A stretch of DNA of 64,000 bases, taken from the NCBI GenBank assembly GCA_018398805.1, contig JAGFBZ010000009.1, positions 43,411 through 107,410 of the forward strand, given 5' to 3'. This document shows positions 47,664 to 58,986 of this stretch, in pieces (positions within the stretch are counted from its first letter, which is position 1; every line of letters starts with the position of its first letter). The notes under the pieces were generated by a model. That model made no database searches, was not told the DNA's origin, and saw only the letters and a list, made by a program, of their open reading frames with translations. This stretch comes from Hirundichthys speculiger (lineage: Eukaryota > Chordata > Actinopteri > Beloniformes > Exocoetidae). The translations under genes were made by a program, and so were the position numbers.

Positions 47664-47959
47664 CTGAGAGGAAGAGAAGAAATGATCAGTGGACACATCT
47701 GGTTCCTGTTTCAGAAACGATGTTCATCAAACTCAGAGTCTAAAAACTAAAATCCGAGTCAACATCTGGATATTTAGATATAAATGTATGAAATAATGAA
47801 GTAGAAGATAAGTCAGAGCTCTGCTCTGCTCCAACTGTCTCTGTTCAGCATCCCTGCTGTTACCATGGAAACTAAACATCTGAAATAAACCACAGCAATA
47901 AAAGAAAAACAACCTGAGCTGTTTTATTTGATGCCCAAAGAAGAAGAAGATCCTGATGA

Positions 47960-48035
47960 TCAACAACAGCAGACCAGACGCTGAAGAAATGATCAACTGA
48001 ACCAAACTGTCTCCAGGAAACACCTCCACCCTGAT
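47960..48035 (-). pseudogene. V-exon start fused to hydrophobic segment (block 1)
   Basis: After a catcag, the minus strand reads VEVFPGDSLVQL, like the opening of a V-set exon, then directly IISSASGLLLLIIRIFFFF, a hydrophobic span. It may be a V exon that lost its middle, or a membrane exon. The block 2 copy is at about 62000-62075. Confidence 0.4.
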
Positions 48036-48109
48036 GCTGCTGATGGAGCACACCTGTCCACCTGCATCCCTTTATCACAACAGCCAGGTTCACACTCCTA
48101 CCAGGAACT

Positions 48110-48720
48110 GCTTGGTCTACAGTAGGGCTTCTTTTCTCTGTCAGCTGGTCCTTCAGAGGTCTCCTCAGTGGATCATCTCCTCCGTCTATCTCCATCCTCC
48201 ATCCTTCTCTTCATGTCTCTTTCTCTCCATCCACAAATCTCCTCTCTGGTCTACTCCACCTCCCGTTCCAGTTCATACCTGCTCCAACAGCTTCTCTTTT
48301 ATTCATCCTCCGTGGCTGGGGACTGTTGACCCTCAGTTCTTCAACCACCTCTCCATCTCTGCTTTCTGTAGTCTCTCCATTCTCCTCTTGGGTTCCTCTC
48401 ATTCACTCATGTATCTGTCTGCAGCTGACCTCATTCCTCTCCTTTCCAGGTCGACCTCCACCTCTCTAGATGTTTCCTCCACCTGCTCCCTGCTCTCATG
48501 CAGATCACAGTATCATCTGCAAACATCATGTCCATGGAGATTCCGTCTGACCTCATCTGTCAGTCTCTCCATCACCAGATCAACCAGAAGGGTCTCAGTG
48601 ATCCCTGATCAGTCCCCACCTCCACCTTCAACTCCTTGTCACACTACAGCTCCCTCTCCATCATCCTCAGCTCCTCTCCATGCTCCTCTCTATCTCCTTC
48701 TCCTCCTACAGGACCTCCTC
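48110..48720 (-). mobile_element. RTE-like LINE RT fragment (block 1)
   Basis: The minus strand has MFADDTVICMRAGSRWRKHL at about 48470-48530 (the FADD active-site box), ERWRSTWKGEE, then lower down DPLRRPLKDQLTEKRSPTV near 48120-48175, the usual end of fish RTE-type LINEs. Stops are frequent. A diverged copy lies in block 2 (62.17-62.70 kb). Confidence 0.75.
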
Positions 48721-49215
48721 ATCAGGACCAGAGCTCCTCATCAGGACCAGAGTCATCACCAGACCTCCTCATCAGGACCAGAGCTCAGGACCAGAGCTCC
48801 TCATCAGGACCAGACCTCCTCATCAGGACCAGACCTCTCATCAGGACCAGATCCTCAGGACCAGCAGGACCAGACCTCATCAGGACCAGACCTCCTCATC
48901 AGGACAGATCTCCTCATCAGGACCAGACCTCCTCATCAGGACCAGACTCCTCATCAGGACCAGATCTCCCTCATCAGGACCAGAGCTCCTCATCAGGACC
49001 AGACCTCCTCATGACCTCCTCATCGGGACCCAGACCTCCTCATCAGAACCAGACCTCTTCATCAGGACCAGAGCTCCTCATCAGGACCAGACCTTCTCAT
49101 CAGGACCAGACCTCCTCATCAGGACCAGACCTTCTCATCAGGACCAGACCTCCTCACCAGGACCAGACCTTCTCATTGGGACCAGAGCTCCTCATCAGGA
49201 CCAGACCTCCTCTCA
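48715..49215. repeat. 19-bp minisatellite (agacctcctcatcaggacc)
   Basis: About 25 copies with gagctcctc variants. The shorter homologous array in block 2 is at 62.78-62.99 kb. Confidence 0.9.
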
Positions 49216-49259
49216 GCTCCTGTCATCTGCTTTCTGAAGGTTCTTAATCACGTTGTCAT

Positions 49260-49470
49260 TCTGCATCGACAGCTGAGGTGTAAGTCTGACCCGTTTCCAG
49301 CAGACTTGACTCCCATAATGCTCTTTAGTCTGATTAGGCAGCTTCAGCTCATCATGAACCCTGTTTCCAGACTTCTAACAAGAACCAGGAAAACTGAGCC
49401 CATTACTGCTGCTATGAGATCATTTCACTGGATACCAGTTACCTGCAGAATGAACTTTAAATGACCATCT
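49260..49470 (+). mobile_element. CR1/L2-like LINE short fragment (block 1)
   Basis: The plus strand reads RLLTRTRKTEPITAAMRSFH, then WIPVTCRMNF, the thumb-domain segment seen also at 13.3 kb. The block 2 copy is at 63065-63230. Confidence 0.7.
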
Positions 49471-49499
49471 CCTCCCAGGGACCAAGGAGTGACTTGATT

Positions 49500-50250
49500 A
49501 ATCTGACTGACCAAATTTCTCATGTTTTTGTGTTACAGAACCACCCAAACCCTGTTTCACAGTGATTAACACAGGGGCTGTTGGATGTCCATCCACAAAA
49601 CTGATGAAACTCTGACAAAATACATTAAATAATGGAACCAAAAGTCTCCTTAAATGTAGGAAATTTGGAGGAAAATTGAACAACAGATGGCAAGTTAGAA
49701 CAACCTTTCTGATCACAGTGAGACACCAATATTTGCTGCCTCTCACAGTGGTGCCCTTTGATAGAACGATAGTTTAACTGTAAGTCATCTTCAATATCTT
49801 CACTACTGATTGACCAAGTTGTGTTTCATCTGCTAAAGACAGAAAGAGTCAGGATGCTCATAGAAAACATGACAGTCCCTGTAGCCAACAGGTGGTGCGC
49901 CAACGTTGCTGATATTACCATGTAGATGGTTCAGGCTCAGACTACAATCATACACACCAGGCTTGGACCAGATTAAACTCTGTATGCCTGAATTACAGCA
50001 GAGGGGCCAGAATCTGTCCAGGTTAGGGTAACCCTCATATATTTTATGATTGCCATGGCAAATCAGGGTTAGGGTTAGGGTTTGCTGTTTGTGAAAAACA
50101 GCAAACCCGAACAGGAAGCAGAGAGACGAGAGCGAGAGGATTTGACCGTTTTACCAAAGATGAGTCACAACAGGAAAATGAGTAAAATCTGGACACATTT
50201 AAAAGTGTTAGACTCCGGAGAGGCAGAGTGAACACTATGTAAAATACAAA
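49500..50250 (+). repeat. Interspersed repeat R (block 1 copy), with telomere-like motif
   Basis: Matches 63255-64000 almost throughout and, inverted, 33592-33870. It includes agggttagggttagggttt at 50065-50083 and a gggtttgctgttt hairpin at 50078-50107. No ORF of note. Confidence 0.7.
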
Positions 50251-50549
50251 TTTCATATGGAGCAGCTCCACAAACAACCTGCACAGGTATATTCAAACTA
50301 ATCATCCAACAGTGCAATTAACAGAGTTAAAGAAAAGACCAGCAAAGGACTCTGAAGGTTTTTCACTGTAAATAGTTGCACATTTTAATTTATATTTTGT
50401 TGAGTGATGTTTAGTTGATTTTGTTTTTTCACAAATTAAAATGGGTATTTTTTTTATTTAGAATGTATTTATTAATATGTTAAGTTTATTAATAAAACCA
50501 TATTTTTTTAACATTAGTTATTGATTTTACACATAATTTGGTAATAAAA

Positions 50550-51700
50550 TTGGGGTGGATGACGCTGTTATCTACCTCCTACATGGATCCCTCTCTCACC
50601 TGGAGCAGGTGGGGAGCATGTGAGAGTCATGTTCTTTGACTCTCCAGTGCTTTCAACACCATCCAGCCTGCACTGCTGAGAGGGAAGCTGGAGGCAGCGG
50701 AGTGGACCAGCAGTGACTACATGGACATGACTACCTCACCAACAGACCACGTCGGAGGCTCCAGAAGAGTCGGACGTGATGTCTGCAGCAGGGGGGCACC
50801 GCAGGGCACAGTCCTCTCACCCTTCCTGTTCAGCCTGTACACTTCTGACTTCATGTACCACTTCATGGCCACTGCCCACACTACAGAAGTTCTGGGATGA
50901 TAACGGCCATCATCGGATGCGTTTTCGGACGGGAATGACAGGAATACAGGGGGGTCATCAGGGACTTTGTCAATGGTGTGAGATCATGCTCTACAGATCA
51001 ACGCCAGTAAGACAAAGGAGATGGTGATAGACTTCAGGAGGAAGTCACCCCCTACCACACTGGTGAACATCCAGGGAGAGGACATTGAGACAGTGGACTC
51101 TTACAAGTACCTGGTGTTCATCTCAATAACAAACTGGACTGGTCAACCAACACAGATGTCCTGTACAAGAGGGGCCAGAGTCGACTCCACCTACGAGGAG
51201 ACTGAGGTCCTTCAGATTGCAGGACTCTGTTAAAAACTTTTTATGACTCTGTTGTGGCATCTGCCATCTTTTACGCGGTAGCCTGCTGGGGGGGGGGGGG
51301 GTGCTCGACAGAGACAGGAACAGGATGACAGATTAGTGCGGAGGTCAAGCTCCGTATGGGTTGTCCCCCTAGAGTTGTGGTTGTGGTGGGTGAGAGGAGG
51401 ATGTTAGAGAAGCTGACATCCATCATGGAAACCCCCATCACCCTCTGCATGAGACCGTGGGGGGGCTGAGCAGCTCCTTCAGAGACTGAAAACCCCCCCG
51501 CTACACACACAACACACACTACATTACCCACATACACACACATCTACAGCCGACACACACATATTATATTTATTAATTATCTGAATACCTCCACAACCCT
51601 CCACCATAACTGCATACCGTGTATGCTGCTGTATTTGCTGTTGTACATAGTGTTGTTTACAAATTTTTTTACTGTATAATTTTTTCCTCTTCTGTTTATA
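50550..51700 (+). mobile_element. CR1/L2-like LINE fragment, split by a mariner-like MITE
   Basis: The plus strand has VDDAVIYLLHGSLSHLEQ, SPFLFSLYTSDF, INASKTKEMVIDFRRKSPP, VDSYKYL, LNNKLDWSTNTD, FYDSVVASAIFYAVACWGG and LRMGCPPRVVVVVGERRMLE, with many frame breaks. Its 3' end resumes after the MITE at 52125 and finishes at cgtgggatcaataaaatgcc and a (TTATC)n tail near 52235. Confidence 0.8.
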
Positions 51701-51708
51701 TATATATA

Positions 51709-52124
51709 CAGTCATGGAAAAAAAATTATTAGACCACCCTTGTTTCTCTATAAATAAAACAAAATTTATTTGCTCTATAAAAAATTTTTACTTACTTGTT
51801 TCTTCGGTTTTTGTTCATTTTAATGCCTGGTACAACAAGGTACATTTGTTGGACAACATAACGATAACCACAAAGATTGCTCATAAGAGTTTATTTAAGA
51901 GCTATATCTTACCGATTTTCCATGGTTTTCTTGATATAACCTATATCACTTAAGTTTTTACAATCAAAGCTATGGTGTTGTACTGCCCAAAAACACTGCT
52001 TTTATGCATTCAGTGTTTTCATTTCTGTCTGTTTTAGTCACTGATGACGTTTAGTGGTACCAGGTATTAAATGAACAAGAAACTGAAGAAAAAAATGGTG
52101 GTCTAAATATTTTTTTCCATGCTG
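51709..52124. mobile_element. Tc1/mariner-like MITE
   Basis: A 416-bp element flanked by TA on both sides. Terminal inverted repeats: CAGTCATGGAAAAAAAATTA at left and CAGCATGGAAAAAAATATTT reading inward at right, both going on to tagaccacc. No transposase. It sits inside the 3' UTR of a LINE, so it is the younger insertion. Confidence 0.8.
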
Positions 52125-52235
52125 TATATTGTTTTATATTGTTATTTTTGTTTTTCTGTAATGAGCTGTGGTAACGCACAAATTTCACCGTCGTGGGATC
52201 AATAAAATGCCATCATCTTATCTTATCTTATCGTA

Positions 52236-53282
52236 TAAATTAATTAAGTAACAAAAAATCTGAGGAGCCACTTGGGAGCAAAAGAGCCGGCTCTTTTTAG
52301 TGAGCCGAGCCAGAAGAACCGGGATTCCCATCACTGCTGTAACCGTGCTCGTTGGTCCCGCGCTGCCGCTGCGAAGGGTTTTAAAAAAAATTATGGGCGT
52401 GGAAAAACGGAAAACGTCATTCGGGAATTCACTCTGCGCTTCCTCCTGCTGAGGAACTTTAGAGCCACAGAGAGTTCAGCATTTAAACTCGAGTCCTTTA
52501 ATCTAAATTTATCCAGACTAACTTCACATTAGCACATAAAGTCAGTTTTCTCTCATTAAAGCTGTTTAAAGTCGTTGATCAGAGCTGAACTCTTGGTTTC
52601 ACTTTCCAGACTCCTCACTGCTGGAGTTTAGACGGTAAACTTGATCTTCACGTCTCAGAGCAGGAAGCAGCGGTTTTTAGTGTGTTTAGAAAAAAACAAG
52701 CAGCTGTTCTTACCGAGCAGAAGCAGAAAGAGACAAACATCTGGATCTCTTCAGTCGGACCGGACGGACCTCCAGAGACAGAGACAGAGACAGAGTCCTC
52801 GCCCATGTGGGTTGTGAACTGAATGAGAAATAAGAGGGAGGAGCTTCCCGTCAGTTAAAGTAGAATAAAAAATAAATCATGATTGTTGTCACTTCCACAG
52901 AAGAAGCTTCACATACTGAACCATGAAATCAATGATCCAGAGTCACATGCACTTTGATCAGACCATTTACAGACTAGAAACTAGCGCGGAGCTCCGCCAG
53001 TGCACCAGTTCTCCCATTTAGAGATTTTACAGGTTGCAATAAAATCCGCCTTCTGGATCATCCGGATAAGCCTTTAACATTTGATAACTTTTTTAAAGTA
53101 AACTTGAACACAGACAAACAGAACGTAACCTACTGGCGGAGGTATTAGAATCTACAACTACATCCTAGTGGAGCCATCGCGCCTGCGCCAACCCCACTGG
53201 TTACCATGGAAACATACACGGCCCAGTTCTAGATAACTGTGATTAAATTCTATATTATATGATAGATGATTCAATATATATA

Positions 53283-53341
<59 letters not shown>

Positions 53342-54060
53342 AGGAGAGAAATAACTCACGTTTATAACTATAATAGCCTGTAAAACACGGCTATTATATT
53401 AATTATATTATATTAATTGTTATTTATTTTTTATTTATGTCATTAATCTTTACAATTTGTGTATCTGGACTGACATAATTTCTTTATTCACACATTTGTA
53501 ATGATAATTACCAAACGTTTTTTTTTTAATCATTGATCTTATATTTTCCTTTTTTGACCAATGATGACATCAGTTCATCTCAGAGTAGTTCAGGTGTCTC
53601 CACCTGGTTCCAGACCTGTAGAACATCTACTGAGGAGGTCCTGGACAGTCTGGTTTCAGCAGCGATGGAGGATGGAGACTATCCAGAATAAAAACACTGT
53701 CAGATATCAGTTTAATCTAAAAGTTTAAAAGAAAGATCAATATTAAATCAGATCATGATTAGATAAAATGAGTCACTAGTCTGGACCATGAACTGGAGAA
53801 AAAAAGAGTTCTTTTCTGTCCACATCTTGGCATAACATTTAATGGGGGACCTGCAGATCTACTGCTAGATATTACGTTCNTACTGTTACAGTTTCCTTCA
53901 ATGATTCCTTATTTCTGACTCATCTTCTCTCCTGTCAGTTACTGTCCACTTCTGTAGCTACCAACATGGCCACCAAGCCCACAATACACCAGCACTCCCA
54001 GACTCTACTATGTTTAAACCAAGCTGTGACCATGTGATCATGTGACCTCATGAACCACTT
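52236..54060. other. Inter-block spacer
   Basis: Holds the weak leader candidate (52714-52740), an (AT)n run at 53283-53336, one undetermined base (N) at 53880, and from 53884 the duplicated 180-bp segment that marks block 2. No other gene was seen. Confidence 0.5.
52714..52740 (-). CDS. Candidate leader exon for block 1 (weak)
   Basis: From the ATG at 52740 the minus strand reads MFVSFCFCS to a gtaag donor. The length of 27 bp gives phase 0, which does not fit phase-1 V exons. Shifting one base gives a better leader (LFLLLLG) and phase 1, but has no ATG in frame. It is either a leader exon broken by a 1-bp change or a chance match. Confidence 0.3.
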
Positions 54061-54081
54061 AGCTGTATCTACAGTACTTAC

Positions 54082-54403
54082 CAAAGACAGCGATCTTTAT
54101 CTGTTTTATCATTAGGATGTTTCCCTCTCTGTTGTAGACGGTACAGGTGTAGATGTTGGTGTCTCTCTCTGTGGGGTATTTTAGGGTCAGACTGAGGTCT
54201 CCAGGTAGGTCTTTCTTCTCTGCCTCTGAACCTGTGGTCCTGTTCCTCAGTCTGGTCAGAACCGTTCTGATACTCGTGGACCTTGATGATCCAGTTGTCA
54301 CAGCAGCTCCACTCCACTGTGACGTCTTCTGGCAGGTGACCTGTGAACCTGCAGGGCAGCAGGACAGACTCCACCCCCTCCTCCACCTCCTCCTGCAGAG
54401 GGA
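54082..54403 (-). pseudogene. V-set exon, class D (block 2), 14-bp deletion
   Basis: Homologous to 41690-42022 but 322 bp. A 14-bp net loss near 54210 (after HRFRGR) shifts the frame, and three extra bases lie at the acceptor. The first part ([22 protein letters not shown]) and the last part ([19 protein letters not shown]) are each well kept in different frames. Confidence 0.75.
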
Positions 54404-54491
54404 CTGAGAAGACAACAACCAGATCAGATGATTGGAGCTACACTTGGTCTGAAAGACCATGAAAGAGGAGACAGAGAATAACTTTATTTCG

Positions 54492-54778
54492 ATCTGCCTT
54501 TAACGATGATCTTCACTTGTTTTCATTAGGATTTTTCTCTCTATGTTGTAGACGGTGCAGTGTAGGTGTGCCATCTCATCTGTGGGTATTTCAGGGCCAG
54601 CTAGGTCCGACTTCGTTCTTCATCGTAGTCGATCACGGTACAACAGAATTTCTCTAGGCTGTTCGAGACCCTCTGAACATGGACTCTCTGTTTCTGTCCT
54701 CCATCTACGTGGGCGTCTTGGCAGATACAGTGGATTTGCCGCATGATGACGGCTCCCTAATGCCCCTCCAACCTGTTC
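54492..54778 (-). pseudogene. V-set exon, class C (block 2), heavily indel-damaged
   Basis: Recognisable by alignment to 42122-42436 (gtagacggtgcag, gatcacggtacaac, ctacgtgggcgtc), but short deletions occur every 10-30 bases and no frame survives. The neighbouring sequence to 55650 shows the same pattern. Confidence 0.65.
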
Positions 54779-55029
54779 ACACTGAACTGGAGAGAAACCA
54801 GATTTACAGGTCTGTGGACAGAAACATCCACACATCCACACTGCTGCTAAAACTGACCAACATCTGATGTTGTTGATGGTTTCAAATGACATGAAACCAA
54901 GATTCTTTTTACATCAGACCTGGATCATTTCATATGGTGAACCTTGATCTGTTCTCTGAGGGGACTTCAATCAGAAATCAGAGCTGAGGATTAAACGTAC
55001 AGTGTAAATGGAGACATCATCCATTCACC

Positions 55030-55946
55030 CTTCACCCTCACTGACACATTCTGCACCTTCACACCTTTCACTGATACCTTCATGACCCTCACTTGACTAC
55101 CTTCAAACAACTCACTGACACTTCACAACTGTCACTGATACCTTCGCAACCTTCACTGACACCTTCACAACCGTCACTGATACCTTCATGACCCTCACTG
55201 AAACCTTCACAACCTTCACAGACACCTTCACAACCATCACTAATACCTTCACAACCTTCACTGACACCTTCACACCTTCACTGACACCTTCACCTTCACT
55301 GATACCTTCACAACCATCACGACACTTCACATGACCTCACTGAACACCTTCACAACCTCTTCACTGACAACCTTCACACCTCCTGATCCTCATGACTTCA
55401 CTAACCTTCAAAATCGACCTCAAACCTTCACTGACACCTTCACAATGTCACTGATACCTTCGCAACCTCCTGACACCTTCACAACCGCATGATCCCTCAC
55501 GACCCTCAGACCTTCACAACACCTCACTTCACAACCTTTCACGAACCTTCACACTGATACCTTCACATAACCTCACTCCACCTTCACAACCATCACAACC
55601 CCTGATACCTTCTGACTCTCTGGACCTTCACAACTCACTTATACCTTCGCACCTTCACTGACACCTTCACAACCCACTGATACCTTCATGACCCTCACTG
55701 AAACCTTCAAAATCTTCAGTGACACCTTCAAAACCTTCACTGATACCTTCACGACCTTCTCTGATACCTTCACAACCTTCACTGACACCTTCACAACCAT
55801 CACTGATACCTTCATGACCTTCTCTGATACCTTCACAACCTTCACTGATACCTTCACAACCATCACTGATACCTTCAGGACCTTCACTGATACCTTCACG
55901 ACCTTCACTGAAACCTTAACTACCTTCACTTACAATTTCACAACTT
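55030..55946. repeat. 21-bp minisatellite, block 2 left part
   Basis: Homologous to the array at 42.75-43.99 kb. Units between 55330 and 55650 are ragged, with many 1-3 base losses; units after 55680 are regular. Confidence 0.9.
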
Positions 55947-58900
55947 TTGTGCAATAAGGCGTATAACGTGCTCGTTTAGTCATAAAAGGGTTATTACCAA
56001 CTGTCTTGAGGAACAGCTGCTAATAACCAGCAGGGTATTAACAAAGTTAATAAAATGAAACGGGGCACCACCTGATAAATCAGGAAAAAGGACTAAACGG
56101 CACAATCAGTCTCTAAATGGCTGTTGTTCTATGCGTGCCAGCCTGTGGCCAGGTGTGGCGCTATAGAGCAACAGAGAAGGTGTGAGTCCGAGCACAGACC
56201 TCTTCAACCAGCCAATGTTACAAAACTGTGTAAAATAACCACAAACAACTTCTCTCATTAGAATATATCAAAATTCAATTAAAAAGTATCAGAATGAACA
56301 AACACTTGAATCACAATCCTGATATCTACTAACTAAAAGACGACTAAACTAACATAAGCAAATGAAACATTCAATGGAAACCAGTGTAAACTTATATACA
56401 TGTGTGCTGGAAACTATAGGTGTGTGTGTGGTAATGTGAGAGGGATGTCCAAGATGGCTGCCAACTCATGCGATAGGACGTCACAAAATGGCGGATGAGA
56501 CCACGTGTAACTTGTCAGAAGATGGTTAGTAAGAGGCCGGGTGTCTGGGCAGAGCTTAGTTTAGTTGTGTTGCCAATTCAATGTTCTTGTGTTTTAAATA
56601 TGTTTAGAACCGGACCATCAGTCCGCTGTAACTGAATTCCATTCATCTGTTTTACCATCGCGAACAGCAATCCCGCTCCCCGTTTCTCAGTTCAAAACCA
56701 GAGCAGCTCAGTGAAGTAGCTTCATACTGCTGTATCTATGAAAAATGACAGAGTTGTGGTTGCTAGTCAGAATCAGAATCAGAATCAAATTTATTGTCGC
56801 CACTGAGCCAGCGTCCCAACACAGCAGATTTACTTCCCATTCACCGTCCAAGAGAAACAACAAAAACAACACAAATGGACAGGAGTCAAGGTGCTTGGGG
56901 TCAGCACTAAGAGCGCTTCAATTTAAATATGACCACATAGGGGATGGGGGGGAGAGGATAAAAACAGGTGTCTCACACCACATGTCCTTGATCAGAGCAA
57001 TGGGGATTCACAAAAAAGAACCTCAGCACAGGCATAACAAGCTTAGTACAAGACAAGACATCATATCAGGAAAAAGGTCCCAGCCAAGCGGCCCGTGCAC
57101 GCTCGCCCGGTGGCACGCAGCCGGTGGCACGCAGCCGGTGCGCGCAGTGCATCAGTCCGTCCACGTGGGGGAGAACACCAGGATCCAGCGGGACTTGAGA
57201 GTCAGGGAAAGGCAATGGAGCGGGGGATGGTGTGGGGGGGGAGCTACTCGGATAAGACCCGGAGAGATTCTTTTTCAGTTCGGCCTTGGCCAAGGCCGCT
57301 GGGAGCCAGATTCAGATAAGAGAGATTGTTTTCGGTCAGACTGACAGTGAATTTTGCCTGCCTTGAGTCCTTTGTTGGTTCTCTCTCATGGGAATCATCC
57401 AAAAGTCCGAATTATTCGTGTCCATACTCCCTAAGCAGTGCATGTAGTTTCCCCAGGTTGTTATCCATTTTCCCCATGAGTTCATGCATCTGAAGCTGTC
57501 CGGTGGCTCACGCCGTGAATCAGTCCAGTTTTCCGATTCTCTCGTCTCTTTTACAGTCTCGGCACTCACAGCACGACTACCCCATGCACACGGACATCAG
57601 GACCGGAATAGCAGCATCCGTGCGCTTAATTTTCCGATAATCAGTATCCGCCACGCCAAACAGCAGGAACCGATGATCATAAATCCAAATATGTAGACAT
57701 CTTCAGCGTCCTCGATGAACAGAGGAGCCTGGCAGCTCAAGCGCCACTTCGCCCATGGATCTTGAACGTAACCCGCTGGCTCTGTTCCATCTGGACATGA
57801 AGGCTCACCTGTAGACTCCCTTCTTGTAGAAAAAATTTGATCAATTGCATTGAGAGACCAGCTAACCAGATCCATGGTTAATTTAGATATTCAGACTTTA
57901 TCCGTATGAGGCTCCAAAAACACACACAGGAAAAAGAGCAGCGAGGATAAGATAGAGGGAGAGGAGCTCACAGAAAAGCGTCTGCCTTCGCTGGAGAGCA
58001 GGAATTAGTCGCAGAATTACTTAGTTTAGTTAATATTTCCGTGCTTACTGTGACATTGTTTACGGTTGAGCTCGCCGGCACTCCGCCATGCGTGTTTACC
58101 CACGTGATTGCAGTGTTTCCTCGCCATCAGCTGATCACGCCGTGATTTCAGACAACAGTCAGGAGGAGAGTGCGGAGTTTGCTCCGTGCTCCCCAACCTG
58201 TGTGGAAATCCTCAGAGCGATCACAGCAGTGACTAGGAATAACCTTTCGCTGTGGACTTCATTCTGCCCTTTTCTTTCTTCCTCCTACTAACAATCTTCT
58301 GACGAGTTACACATGGTCTCATCCGCCATTTTGTGACGTCCTATCGCGTGAGTCGGCGGCCATCTTGATGAGGGACGAGAGCACCACGTGATCTCGCCCG
58401 CCATCTTGTGATGTACTATTGCGCGAGTCGGCGGCCATTTTGGAGAGGGACTAGAACACGTGATCTCGACGGCCATCTTGGACATCCCTCTCACATTACC
58501 ACACACACACACCTATAGTTTCCAGCACACATGTATATAAGTTTACACTGGTTTCCATTGAATGTTTCATTTGCTTATGTTAGTTTAGTCAACTTTTAGT
58601 TAGTAGATATCAGGATTGTGATTCAAGTGTTTGTTCATTCTGATACTTGTATTAATAAATTCTGATATATTCTAATGAGAGAAGTTGTTTGTGGTTATTT
58701 TGTACATTTTTGTAACATTTGCTGGTTGAAGAGGTCTGTGCTCTGACTCACACCTTCTCTGTTGCTCTATAGCGCCACACCTGGCCACAGGCTGGAACAT
58801 AGAACAACAGCCATTTTGAGACTGATTGTGCCGTTTAGTCCTTTTTCCTGATTTATCAGGTTGTGCCCCGTTTCATTTTATCAACGTTGTTAATACCCTA

Positions 58901-58984
58901 CTGGTTATTAGCAGCCGTCCCTCAAGACAGTTGGTAATAACCCTTTTATGACTAAACGAGCACGTTATACGCCTTATTGCACAA
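55947..58984. mobile_element. 3-kb element with inverted repeats of about 0.6 kb
   Basis: The ends read ttgtgcaataaggcgtataa inward from both sides (55947 and 58984). The left arm runs to about 56530 and the right arm from about 58290, near-identical except for an extra 115 bp or so of repeated ggcggccatcttg units in the right arm. The element interrupts the 21-bp array; block 1 lacks it. Inside lies the membrane-ORF repeat (56.76-57.90 kb). No transposase frame was recognised; the superfamily is unknown. A target duplication is not clear. Confidence 0.75.
56763..57905 (-). mobile_element. Unclassified retroelement-like repeat with a small membrane-protein ORF (copy 2)
   Basis: Minus strand from an ATG at 57875: MDLVSWSLNAIDQIFSTRRE, CPDGTEPAGYVQDPWAKWRL, SCQAPLFIEDAEDVYIFGFM, then a frame change (GSCCLAW) in the membrane span. 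Its first part is open where copy 1 has a stop, but its span is shifted where copy 1 is open. The distal end has (TCTGAT)n-like repeats at 56767-56785 in antisense. Confidence 0.6.
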
Positions 58985-58986
58985 CA

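Noticed and set aside
48034..49247. Long SSSGPDLLIRTR frames
   Set aside because: 19-bp minisatellite plus antisense of an RTE LINE.
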